Positions 19,061 to 26,143 of a stretch of 64,000 nt of DNA are shown in pieces (position 1 is the stretch's first letter; each line of letters begins with the position of its first letter). Both the position numbers and the translations under genes were made by a program. The notes below the pieces were generated by a model, which made no database searches, was not told the DNA's origin, and saw only the letters and a list, made by a program, of their open reading frames with translations. This DNA comes from Advenella faeciporci (GTDB lineage Bacteria; Pseudomonadota; Gammaproteobacteria; Burkholderiales; Burkholderiaceae_B): the NCBI RefSeq assembly GCF_014652395.1, contig NZ_BMYS01000001.1:62001-126000 (forward strand), read 5' to 3'.

Positions 19061-20190
19061 CCCATCTCCATGAAAAACAATGCGGCCAAAGCATCAAGCA
19101 AAATAACCAGGAAGATACATTGCACCACACTGGAGGTGGTATGTTCGCCCACGGATTGGGCGCTGCCATCAACCTTGAAACCTTCATGGCACCCAACAAC
19201 GGCAATCACAAAAGCAAAAACCGGCGCTTTGGCGATACCAATCCAGAAATGACGGGCCGCCACATTCTCACTGATAATATCAATAAACATGACTGGGGAA
19301 ATATCAAGGCTTAAGGCACAAACCGCCATGCCACCCAGGATGCCGGAAATCATGCCAAGGAAAGTCAGTATGGGCAGGGAAACCAGCAAGGCCAGCACGC
19401 GCGGGATCACCAATAGATAGACCGGATTCAGGCCAGAAGCCCTGAGCGCGTCAATTTCCTCGTTGACCTTCATGGAGCCCAACTGGGCCGTAAAGGCACT
19501 GGCAGTTCTACCTGCCATCAAAATGGAAGTCAGTAAAATGGCAAATTCACGCAAATTGGAAAATGCCACCAAATGCACCGTATAAACGGAAGCACCAAAA
19601 TCGGCCAATACGGTGGCACCTAAAAAGGCAATAACGGCTCCCACCATAAAAGTGAGCAGCATAACAATGGGTACCGCATTTAAACCGCTGGTTTGTACCT
19701 GCGAGACCACCGAAGTAAAACGCCATTGACGGGGATGCCAAAGAAGGCGAAACAGGGCTTCAAGTGTTAGCCCTGAAAACCCCAACAATGAAATAAGCTG
19801 TTGCCACACAGCGGTAATTGCATATCCTATTTTGCCAAAAAACTGGCTGATTGCACCGGTTTCAGACTTTTGCATGCCCGCGTTTGTGAGGTCAAGCGCC
19901 TGCGCAACTGTTTGGATAAGCGCTTTCTTTTCGGCTGGTAACTGACTGTCTGCCAATAACAGCAAACGCGTCTTTTCCTGCCCCAGCAATTGGATCAGCC
20001 TGGATGCACCAACGGTATCAAGCATGCCAAGACGGCTGCTATCCAGACTGATTTTTTCAGGTAAGGGCTGCTTTTTATACCGGTTTGAGAGTTTTTCCAA
20101 TGCGACAAAATTATCCAGTGTCCAGTCACCCTGAATACAAAGATAATCACCATCTACCCGCTGCTCAGCCACCAGAAATTCAGCTTGCAT
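19054..20190 (-). CDS. STAS-MlaE fusion permease of an MCE lipid transporter
   Basis: Inner-membrane permease of 378 residues. The first ~100 residues form a STAS-like domain (IQGDWTLDNF, DSSRLGMLDTVGASRL), equivalent to MlaB fused to the permease; the rest is an MlaE domain with about six helices (VIAFLGATVLADFGAS, LTSILMAGRTASAFTAQLG, LNPVYLLVIPRVLALL). The fusion is common in Burkholderiales second MCE systems. The start is uncertain between ATG 20190 and GTG 20199; neither has a strong ribosome site. It heads the MCE operon, 84 bp after the manganese exporter gene. Confidence 0.9.
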   Translation of the reverse strand: MQAEFLVAEQRVDGDYLCIQGDWTLDNFVALEKLSNRYKKQPLPEKISLDSSRLGMLDTVGASRLIQLLGQEKTRLLLLADSQLPAEKKALIQTVAQALDLTNAGMQKSETGAISQFFGKIGYAITAVWQQLISLLGFSGLTLEALFRLLWHPRQWRFTSVVSQVQTSGLNAVPIVMLLTFMVGAVIAFLGATVLADFGASVYTVHLVAFSNLREFAILLTSILMAGRTASAFTAQLGSMKVNEEIDALRASGLNPVYLLVIPRVLALLVSLPILTFLGMISGILGGMAVCALSLDISPVMFIDIISENVAARHFWIGIAKAPVFAFVIAVVGCHEGFKVDGSAQSVGEHTTSSVVQCIFLVILLDALAALFFMEMGW

Positions 20191-20274
20191 GGGATCCACA
20201 TTGAAAATAACAGTAACGCATTTTACCTTTCACTCACCAAATGGTATTTGCACAGATCTTACTATAATTCATTT

Positions 20275-20880
20275 CTAAAAACCCAGATCTGACCCCGCCC
20301 CGAGCAAAGTTGCCACACCCAGTGCAGCAAAAATACAGGCAGCAATCGTATGAACCAGTTTCATGGGAATGCGGTCAGCCAGCTTGTCGCCAATAAATAC
20401 AGCCGGCACATTGGCAATTAACATACCTAATGTGGTACCTATGACGACCATTAATAAGGTTATGAAGTGAGCATCAATGGCAGGTGCTGAATAGTGGGCG
20501 GCCATGGCAACCGTGGCAATCTGGGTTTTGTCACCCATTTCCGCCAGGAAAAAAGTAATGAGCGTGGCCCCAAATACCCCAAACTTCCCGGCAATATTGG
20601 TTTCTTCTTCTTCGATTTTATCAGGAATCATGGTCCAGATGGCCATAGCAATAAATGAAAGACCCAGCACCCAACGCAAAATCTCCGGGCTGACAGCGGA
20701 TGTAATCCAGCCACCCAAGGCACCGGCCAAACCGTGATTGACGACGGTAGCAACAAGAATGCCCAGAATAATTGGCAGGGGTTTTTTAAAGCGGGCAGCA
20801 AGAATAAACGCCAGCAATTGGGTTTTATCACCCATTTCAGCCAGGGCTACCACGCCGGTAGAGACAAGAAGCGCTTCCAT
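20275..20880 (-). CDS. TMEM165/GDT1-family (UPF0016) manganese exporter
   Basis: A 201-residue membrane protein with two repeated halves, each holding the signature EMGDKTQ (near residues 15-21 and about 115-121). Bacterial members (MneA, Mnx) export Mn2+. An in-frame extension to 21003 would translate the riboswitch, so the ATG at 20880 (MEALLVSTGVVALAEMGDKTQ-type start) is chosen; AAGG lies eight bases before it. The preceding yybP-ykoY element strongly supports Mn2+ as substrate and regulator. Confidence 0.93.
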   Translation of the reverse strand: MEALLVSTGVVALAEMGDKTQLLAFILAARFKKPLPIILGILVATVVNHGLAGALGGWITSAVSPEILRWVLGLSFIAMAIWTMIPDKIEEEETNIAGKFGVFGATLITFFLAEMGDKTQIATVAMAAHYSAPAIDAHFITLLMVVIGTTLGMLIANVPAVFIGDKLADRIPMKLVHTIAACIFAALGVATLLGAGSDLGF

Positions 20881-20888
20881 AAAATACA

Positions 20889-20933
20889 CCTTGGCCGGAA
20901 AAAGACGAATGACTACCGCACTTCTCCGGCCAA
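20889..20933 (-). promoter_or_regulatory. Ribosome-site-occluding hairpin of the Mn2+ leader
   Basis: TTGGCCGG (20933-20926 on the minus strand) pairs perfectly with CCGGCCAA (20898-20891), loop 27 nt. The 3' arm runs into AAGG, the ribosome-binding site of the exporter gene, so the closed hairpin should hinder translation. No U-tract follows, so control at translation is more likely than termination. Confidence 0.65.
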
Positions 20934-20978
20934 TATGGAAAGCGCGATAATCAAAGGTCTTGCCAAGTTTTGTACAAA

Positions 20979-21059
20979 CCGTTTGCGCCATGGCGAATGC
21001 CAAGCATGTTGACGCAAACCTCTGGAAACAGAGAGGCTACTCCCCAATGAAGTAAACGG
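20979..21059 (-). ncRNA. yybP-ykoY (Mn2+) riboswitch aptamer
   Basis: On the minus strand the leader contains GGGGAGTAGCC (21045-21035) and GCGTCAACATGC (21015-21004), matching the two conserved internal loops of the yybP-ykoY family. The closing stem CCGTTT (21059-21054) / AAACGG (20984-20979) and an internal hairpin CCTCT/AGAGG are present. The downstream gene encodes a TMEM165/GDT1 exporter, one of the commonest targets of this riboswitch. Mn2+ binding is expected to raise expression. The pairing was done by eye; the assignment rests on the conserved loops plus gene context. Confidence 0.93.
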
Positions 21060-21101
21060 ATTCTAGCATGTTCAAGAAATAATAAAAGCCTGTTTTGGCG
21101 A

Positions 21102-22109
21102 TTAGGCCACACTATTACCATTTATTGAACTGGAAACCGCCAGGCCTTTCTCATCAAACAAGCCCTCGAATAAAATCGAGCTTAAATAACGCTCGCCAGA
21201 ATCGGGCAAGATAGCCACAATGACTTTACCTGCATTCTCGGGCAGTTTGGCCAGGCGAACAGCAGCGGCAACGGCTGCCCCACATGAAATACCGGAAAGA
21301 ATACCTTCTTCACGGGCAAGACGCAGTGCATATTCCACAGCTTCCTCATTGCCAACCTGCTCTACGGCATCAATCAAGGAAAGATCAAGTACCTCGGGAA
21401 TGAAACCGGCACCAATACCCTGAATTTTATGTGGACCAGGCTTGATTTCCTGGCCGTTACGGGCCTGTGTAATAACCGGACTTGCCGTGGGTTCTACGGC
21501 AACCGACTGGATTTTCTTGCCTTTGGTATTTTTTATATAACGGGTGGCACCGGTAATAGTGCCACCGGTACCAACACCGGCAACCAGAATATCAATCGCA
21601 CCATCGGTATCATTCCAGATTTCAGGACCCGTGGTAGCCTCGTGAATGGCGGGATTGGCAGGGTTTTTAAATTGGTGAAGCAAGACATATTTGGCCGGAT
21701 CTGAAGCCACAATTTCCTCGGCTTTGGCAATGGCACCATTCATGCCCTTGACGCCCTCGGTAAGCACCAGTTTGGCACCAAAAGCGGCCAACAGTTTACG
21801 ACGCTCGACACTCATGGTGTCGGGCATGGTCAGGGTAATGGGAATACCTTTTGAAGCGGCCACAAATGCCAGCGCAATACCTGTATTGCCACTGGTTGGT
21901 TCAACAATTTCTTTTCCGGCGGTCAATATACCTTTCTGCTCTGCATCAGCAACCATGGCGGCACCAATCCGGCACTTTACCGAATATGCGGGATTACGCC
22001 CTTCAATTTTTGCCAGAACCGTTGCACCGGCACCATCGGTTACGCGATTTAATTTAACCAAAGGTGTGCGCCCTATTGCCTGCGCGTTATCAGAAAACCA
22101 TTTAGCCAT
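21102..22109 (-). CDS. cysK: Cysteine synthase A (O-acetylserine sulfhydrylase)
   Basis: PLP enzyme making L-cysteine from O-acetylserine and sulfide, 335 residues. The PLP lysine lies in SVKCRIGA, the substrate loop is [12 protein letters not shown], and the phosphate-binding loop is [10 protein letters not shown]. Residues [12 protein letters not shown] near the end are typical of CysK. The ATG at 22109 ([18 protein letters not shown]) is chosen over a TTG twelve bases upstream. It is transcribed away from the SDR gene across an AT-rich gap. Confidence 0.96.
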   Translation of the reverse strand: MAKWFSDNAQAIGRTPLVKLNRVTDGAGATVLAKIEGRNPAYSVKCRIGAAMVADAEQKGILTAGKEIVEPTSGNTGIALAFVAASKGIPITLTMPDTMSVERRKLLAAFGAKLVLTEGVKGMNGAIAKAEEIVASDPAKYVLLHQFKNPANPAIHEATTGPEIWNDTDGAIDILVAGVGTGGTITGATRYIKNTKGKKIQSVAVEPTASPVITQARNGQEIKPGPHKIQGIGAGFIPEVLDLSLIDAVEQVGNEEAVEYALRLAREEGILSGISCGAAVAAAVRLAKLPENAGKVIVAILPDSGERYLSSILFEGLFDEKGLAVSSSINGNSVA

Positions 22110-22288
22110 ACAGATACCCAAAAAAATTGCTGAAAAATTTCAGTTTGAAGATTAAATTTCAAAAAAGTATAGGCTGATTCTTTAAAAAAAAGAACAACTA
22201 ATTTATTAATTTTATATTACTAAAATTTATATAAAACACATAAAAAATAATGTACAAACAAGACAGGCACAACATCAAGGAGGAAAAA

Positions 22289-23062
22289 TTGGATCTGGAA
22301 CTTTCAAACAAACAGGTACTTATCACCGGCGGGTCAAAAGGAATTGGATTGGCCAGCGCCATTGCCCTGGCCAGAGAGGGAGCCCATATTCACCTGGTTT
22401 CGGGCAATGTCCAAACCCTGGCAAAGGCAGCCGACGAGTTAAAAACACAAACCGGCACAACAGCACAAACCACGGCACTGGACTTATCCCTTCAGGAAAG
22501 CCGCGAACAACTGACTCCGGTTTTGGAAAATACCGACATCCTGATTAACAATGCCGGGGCCATTCCCGGTGGCGGCTTCAAGGAAGTTGACTCTGCAACC
22601 TGGACCAAAGCGTGGGATCTGAAAGTACACGGTTATATAGAATTGACCAGGCTGGCCTTGAATATCATGATGTCAAGAAAATCGGGAGTCATTATTAATG
22701 TGATTGGCGCTGCAGGCAGTAACCCCCGCTATGAATATCTCGCTGGCTCTACCGGCAATGCGGCACTGATCGCCTTGACCAAGGCAGTAGGCGGCTACAG
22801 CAGCACAGCCGGTGTACGCGTGCTGGGCCTTAACCCGGGACCGACTAAAACCGATCGCCTGCTAACACTTTACAAATCGCGGGCACAAGCCAAATTCAAT
22901 GACCCAGAACGCTGGCAGGAACTGCTTGAGCACCTGCCTTTTGGCCGCCCTGCCGAACCAGGAGAAATAGCTGACATAATTGCTTTTCTTGCCTCAGCAA
23001 GGGCATCCTATCTTACCGGCGTGGTTATTGAAGCCGATGGTGGCGCCAGCTTTCTGAAATAA
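22289..23062 (+). CDS. Short-chain dehydrogenase/reductase with atypical active site
   Basis: A 257-residue SDR. The NAD(P)-binding TGGSKGIG and NNAG motifs are intact. The usual Ser...Tyr-x-x-x-Lys triad is not: after NVIGAAGSNPRYEYL the sequence continues AGSTGNAAL where ASKAAL is usual, so the catalytic lysine appears to be absent. I recall similar AGS.GNAAL endings in other Burkholderiales SDRs, so this may be a defined subgroup. The start is TTG at 22289 because AAGGAGG lies five bases before it and MDLELSNKQVLITGG fits the family; an ATG at 22250 has no such site. Confidence 0.85.
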   Translation: MDLELSNKQVLITGGSKGIGLASAIALAREGAHIHLVSGNVQTLAKAADELKTQTGTTAQTTALDLSLQESREQLTPVLENTDILINNAGAIPGGGFKEVDSATWTKAWDLKVHGYIELTRLALNIMMSRKSGVIINVIGAAGSNPRYEYLAGSTGNAALIALTKAVGGYSSTAGVRVLGLNPGPTKTDRLLTLYKSRAQAKFNDPERWQELLEHLPFGRPAEPGEIADIIAFLASARASYLTGVVIEADGGASFLK

Positions 23063-23068
23063 GCCAGC

Positions 23069-23116
23069 GGTTTTCATGTCATTCAAAGCGCTGGAATGAA
23101 AACCAGCGCTTTTTTT
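23069..23116 (+). terminator. Terminator with a competing hairpin after the SDR gene
   Basis: AAAGCGCTGG (23085-23094) and CCAGCGCTTT (23103-23112) form a strong stem followed by a run of T. An alternative perfect 9-bp pairing, GGTTTTCAT (23069-23077) with ATGAAAACC (23096-23104), would break it. The first is a standard intrinsic terminator; the second may be coincidental. Confidence 0.85.
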
Positions 23117-23268
23117 CCTTTAAAACCAATCACATTAGCAGGCTGCCATAAACCGGCAATTCCGTTATAAAAAGACAAAACGCTTATTAAACGATCAAAA
23201 CTTATTAAAACCAAAATAAATATTTATTTATCAATGGCTTATAAAAATATTTCAATCTTATGAAATAG

Positions 23269-23321
23269 TTATCCACAATGATCTCAACAAAATTTGTGGA
23301 CAGATTCAGCCATGTGGACAA
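23269..23321. promoter_or_regulatory. Cluster of DnaA-box-like sequences
   Basis: A perfect DnaA box TTATCCACA (23269-23277, plus strand) is followed by two minus-strand near-matches, CTGTCCACA (23303-23295, two mismatches) and TTGTCCACA (23321-23313, one mismatch). An AT-rich stretch lies just upstream (23180-23260). The site is between two convergent genes, not beside dnaA or dnaN, so a replication origin is not claimed. It could be a DnaA-titrating site or chance. Confidence 0.45.
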
Positions 23322-23333
23322 ATTTCCCCGGCT

Positions 23334-23948
23334 TTAAACCGCCCTGCCCTTGAGCAATGCGGTTGTGATTTCAGCCACATGCTTACCCTGGTAATGCGCG
23401 CCATCCAGCTCATTTTTACTGGGTTTTCTGGCGCCGTCACCCCCTGCAATGGTGGAAGCACCATAGGGGCTGCCACCAGTGACTTCATCAAGGATCATTT
23501 GCCCCTGGAATGAATAAGGCAAGCCCACCACAATAAAGCCCTGGTGCAACAGCACAGTATGGGTTGATAAAATAGTGCTTTCCTGCCCGCCATGCTGGGT
23601 GGCGGTAGAGGTAAAGACGCTGCCCACTTTACCGATCAAGGCCCCTGAAGCCCATAAACTGCCGGTTTGATCCAGGAAGTTTTTCATTTGGGCAGCCATA
23701 TTGCCAAAGCGGGTTGGCGTGCCAAAAATAATGGCATCGTATTCAACCAGCTCTGCCGTGGTGGCAATAGGTGCCTGCTGGTCCAGCTTGAAATGCGCAT
23801 TGCGGGCAACCTCTTCAGGAACCAGCTCAGGTACCCGTTTAACCACGACCTCTGTACCTGGCACCGCCCGCGCACCTTCGGCAACCGCTTGCGCCATGGT
23901 TTCTATATGACCGTAGGAAGAATAATAAAGTACTAAAATCTTTGCCAT
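23334..23948 (-). CDS. wrbA: NAD(P)H:quinone oxidoreductase, WrbA type
   Basis: Flavodoxin-fold FMN enzyme of 204 residues that reduces quinones by two electrons, protecting against oxidative stress. The FMN phosphate loop is [12 protein letters not shown], followed by the WrbA-characteristic [21 protein letters not shown] and [10 protein letters not shown]. The ATG at 23948 ([11 protein letters not shown]) has AAGGAA upstream; the extension to 24035 is not supported. It is a probable single-gene unit convergent with the SDR gene. Confidence 0.95.
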   Translation of the reverse strand: MAKILVLYYSSYGHIETMAQAVAEGARAVPGTEVVVKRVPELVPEEVARNAHFKLDQQAPIATTAELVEYDAIIFGTPTRFGNMAAQMKNFLDQTGSLWASGALIGKVGSVFTSTATQHGGQESTILSTHTVLLHQGFIVVGLPYSFQGQMILDEVTGGSPYGASTIAGGDGARKPSKNELDGAHYQGKHVAEITTALLKGRAV

Positions 23949-24055
23949 GATGATTCCTTCTGTTAAAAACTGCATGAACCACAAAGAAACGTACTGACAC
24001 AGACAGTATATTACAAAACCGCCCAAATAATACATGGGTAACGCGGCCTAATCCG

Positions 24056-24556
24056 TTAGGCCACCGGGTGCTCATTCTTGGGAGAATCGTACAAGGCCTG
24101 ATGCAAATTCTCACGGGCAATATCCGCCCAGGCTTCTACATCAAACTGTAATTCAAGCGTGGCACAGGTAGGCATATAGGCAACTCTATCTGTAAATAAA
24201 TGGACAAAATCCGTTATCTCAGGGTTGTGACCTACCAGCATGACATAAGACAAACCATCATCAAAATCTTTCACGACCTCAAGAATATCGCCAGGCTGAC
24301 AGGCATACAAACGGTCATTCACGGTAATATTCCTGTGCTTGTAGCCCAACGATTTGCCCAGGGCTTTTGCCGTTTCCGCAGTACGCACCGCCGGACTGGT
24401 TAACACCAGGTCAGGTTTGACCCCACGACTGGCCAAACGTTTCCCCATTTTCTCTACATCATGCTTTCCCCTGCCCGCCAATGGACGGATACGATCCGGC
24501 AGGGTAGGATCGCTCCAGCTTGACTTTGCATGACGAACCAATAATAAGGTTTTCAT
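24056..24556 (-). CDS. SixA-like histidine phosphatase
   Basis: Histidine-phosphatase superfamily protein of 166 residues. The catalytic LVRHAKSSW (RHA with the phosphorylated His) opens the protein; the second histidine lies in LVGHNPEI. Size and the RHAKS variant fit the SixA phosphohistidine phosphatase branch, which acts on His-containing phosphotransfer or PTS proteins in E. coli. The target here is unknown. The gene lies 36 bp downstream of the pirin gene in the same direction and may be in its operon. Confidence 0.88.
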   Translation of the reverse strand: MKTLLLVRHAKSSWSDPTLPDRIRPLAGRGKHDVEKMGKRLASRGVKPDLVLTSPAVRTAETAKALGKSLGYKHRNITVNDRLYACQPGDILEVVKDFDDGLSYVMLVGHNPEITDFVHLFTDRVAYMPTCATLELQFDVEAWADIARENLHQALYDSPKNEHPVA

Positions 24557-24592
24557 TTTTTTATCCTTAATGTTAAATCCTGCTCAACATTA

Positions 24593-25468
24593 TCATGCCA
24601 TTGTTTCAGGCAGAGGGATGAACTCAGTATTGTCATCGGGCGGAAGTGAAAATTTCCCGGCCTTCCAATCCGCCTTTGCCTGTTCTATCCGTTCTTTCCG
24701 GGAAGATATAAAATTCCACCACATATGCCGTGGCCCCAACGGCTCGCCCCCAAGAAGCATTAGACGGGTGTTTTCCTGCGCCATCACATCAGGCAAGCTG
24801 TCCCTGGCAAAAACCAGCATTTGCCCAGCCACATAAATTTGCCCCTGTATCTGCAGTTTGCCACTATTAATATAGAGCGCTCTTTCAGGATAAGCCCGAG
24901 GCAACGGTACCCGCATGCCCATGCTTACTTCCATATGCAGGTAAAATAACGGAGAGTGAACCGTTACCGGGCTTTCCAGCCCAAAAGCGCTACCGGCAAT
25001 AAGTCGGGCCCACAGGCCTTCCTCCCTCATGACCGGCAACTCAAACGCATTGTAATGAACAAAGGAAGGTTTGGTTTCTTCATACTCTTCGGGCAAGGCA
25101 ACCCAGGCCTGGATACCATCAAGACGCCCTCCGGTAGCACGCATGCCGTCAAAACGCTCTGAATGGCTAATACCTGCACCCGCTGTCATCCAGTTTAATT
25201 CACCAGGCAAGATAAGTTGCTTATAACCTAGACTATCCCGATGCGTCATTTCACCTTCGAACAGATAAGTCACGGTAGATAGACCAATATGGGGGTGAGG
25301 CCTAACATCACGCTCAAGTGGAATGGGCGCCACCATATCATGAGGCCCCATTCGATCAAAGAAAACAAAAGGACCTACCGATCGGCACTTGCGAAAAGGC
25401 AACACCCTGCCCACCTCAAATCCACCACCAAGATCATGGCGGCGTGTTTCAATTACGATTTCTGGCAT
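24593..25468 (-). CDS. Pirin family protein (quercetinase-like bicupin)
   Basis: A 291-residue two-domain cupin. The metal site of the N-terminal cupin is visible: PHPHIGLSTVTYLFEGE supplies two histidines, and GAGISHSERF supplies the third His and the Glu. Bacterial pirins bind iron; some have quercetin dioxygenase activity and others act as regulators. Which applies here is unknown. Upstream is the gap holding the candidate structured RNA, transcribed the opposite way. Confidence 0.9.
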   Translation of the reverse strand: MPEIVIETRRHDLGGGFEVGRVLPFRKCRSVGPFVFFDRMGPHDMVAPIPLERDVRPHPHIGLSTVTYLFEGEMTHRDSLGYKQLILPGELNWMTAGAGISHSERFDGMRATGGRLDGIQAWVALPEEYEETKPSFVHYNAFELPVMREEGLWARLIAGSAFGLESPVTVHSPLFYLHMEVSMGMRVPLPRAYPERALYINSGKLQIQGQIYVAGQMLVFARDSLPDVMAQENTRLMLLGGEPLGPRHMWWNFISSRKERIEQAKADWKAGKFSLPPDDNTEFIPLPETMA

Positions 25469-25606
25469 GATGGTTTTTCCTGTAAAATCAAGGCATAATT
25501 CATGATAAATGAAATCCTTAAGCTTGACTTGTGGTGTTTTTACCCATTAGCCGAAAATCATAACCATTACTTACATATTTATATTTTAAGTATTAAGTAA
25601 CTATCA

Positions 25607-25612
25607 TATAAT
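25607..25612 (+). promoter_or_regulatory. Candidate -10 element for the structured RNA
   Basis: A perfect TATAAT (25607-25612) within AT-rich DNA would place a transcription start near 25618-25620, exactly where the folded element begins. The matching -35 position (25584-25589, TTTTAA) is poor, so an activator or a weak promoter is implied. Confidence 0.45.
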
Positions 25613-25617
25613 CGCAG

Positions 25618-25709
25618 CACCTGAAAAGGTGGACGGCCCCGGGTTGATTGCAGCTTGGATACAATCAACCAAAGCAGTTGTCGCAAATTTGCTGGCTGCT
25701 TTGCCGTCC
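25618..25709 (+). ncRNA. Candidate compact structured RNA, family unknown
   Basis: Four nested or adjacent perfect helices fill this 92-nt stretch: CACCT-GAAA-AGGTG (25618-25631, GAAA tetraloop); an outer stem GGACGGC (25631-25637) / GCCGTCC (25703-25709); and, enclosed by it, GGTTGATTG / CAATCAACC (25642-25650/25662-25670) and AAAGCAG / CTGCTTT (25671-25677/25696-25702). The last three form a three-way junction with little unpaired sequence. A TATAAT lies just before. A second partial fold (CCCC/GGGGC, with AGCC inside) follows at about 25730-25770. There is no good protein frame and no U-tract terminator. Strand is inferred from the promoter-like element; the stems also fold on the minus strand, where they would lie after the broken ars operon. 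Confidence 0.55.
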
Positions 25710-25771
25710 TTCATAAAATTGCCACAGACCCTGCCCCGGCTATTTATTAAAAGCCATGTTCGGTTGGGGCA

Positions 25772-26120
25772 TCAGGATTTACCCAGTTCCCTTAACTGTT
25801 GCTGCAAAGTCATTCTATCCAAGGTCTCCAACGGCAGACTCATTAAGTGTCTAATCCGGTTGGTCACCTGAAAAAGCACATTATCAAAAGCCCTGCGCTG
25901 TGCATCTGCATCGCCCTGAACGGCAACCGGATCAATAAATCCCCAGTGAGCGGTAATGGGTTGCCCCGGCCACACAGGACACACTTCCGCGCGGAAAACT
26001 ACCGGCACTATATGCCTTGAAACGATCTTTACCGATATTATTCATGATAGCTTCGGCCATAATGCTTCTTGCCGAGTTGCCTGTGCAAATGAACAAAACG
26101 TTGTATTTTTTGTTAGCCAT
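25772..26120 (-). pseudogene. arsC (LMW-phosphatase-type arsenate reductase) with internal deletion
   Basis: Two frames together give a shortened ArsC. Residues 1-46 are intact ([19 protein letters not shown] with the CX5R loop, up to [10 protein letters not shown]). The sequence then jumps, in another frame, to [17 protein letters not shown] and the normal C-terminus ending QQLRELGKS. Family members have about 160 residues; about 45 codons between the two parts are missing, and the loss is not a multiple of three. The join falls in CGCGCGGAAG, where GCGGAA could have served as a short direct repeat. The thiol relay cysteines are partly lost. It follows arsA by 23 bp and was the last gene of the arsR-D-A-C operon. 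Confidence 0.85.
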
Positions 26121-26143
26121 ATTATTCTTCTTTATTTGTTAAA

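Noticed and set aside
20881-21003. N-terminal extension of the manganese exporter to 242 residues
   Set aside because: The extension translates the yybP-ykoY leader and its hairpin; ATG 20880 gives the family N-terminus.
23180-23321. Chromosomal replication origin
   Set aside because: Only one perfect DnaA box, and no dnaA, dnaN, parAB or rpmH genes nearby.
25631-25709. Integron attC site or dif site
   Set aside because: No GTTRRRY/RYYYAAC core pair and no dif-like 28-mer; no integrase or cassette context.
25629-25871. 80-codon plus-strand frame over the structured element
   Set aside because: It runs through perfect RNA stems and into antisense of arsC, and has no recognisable protein character.
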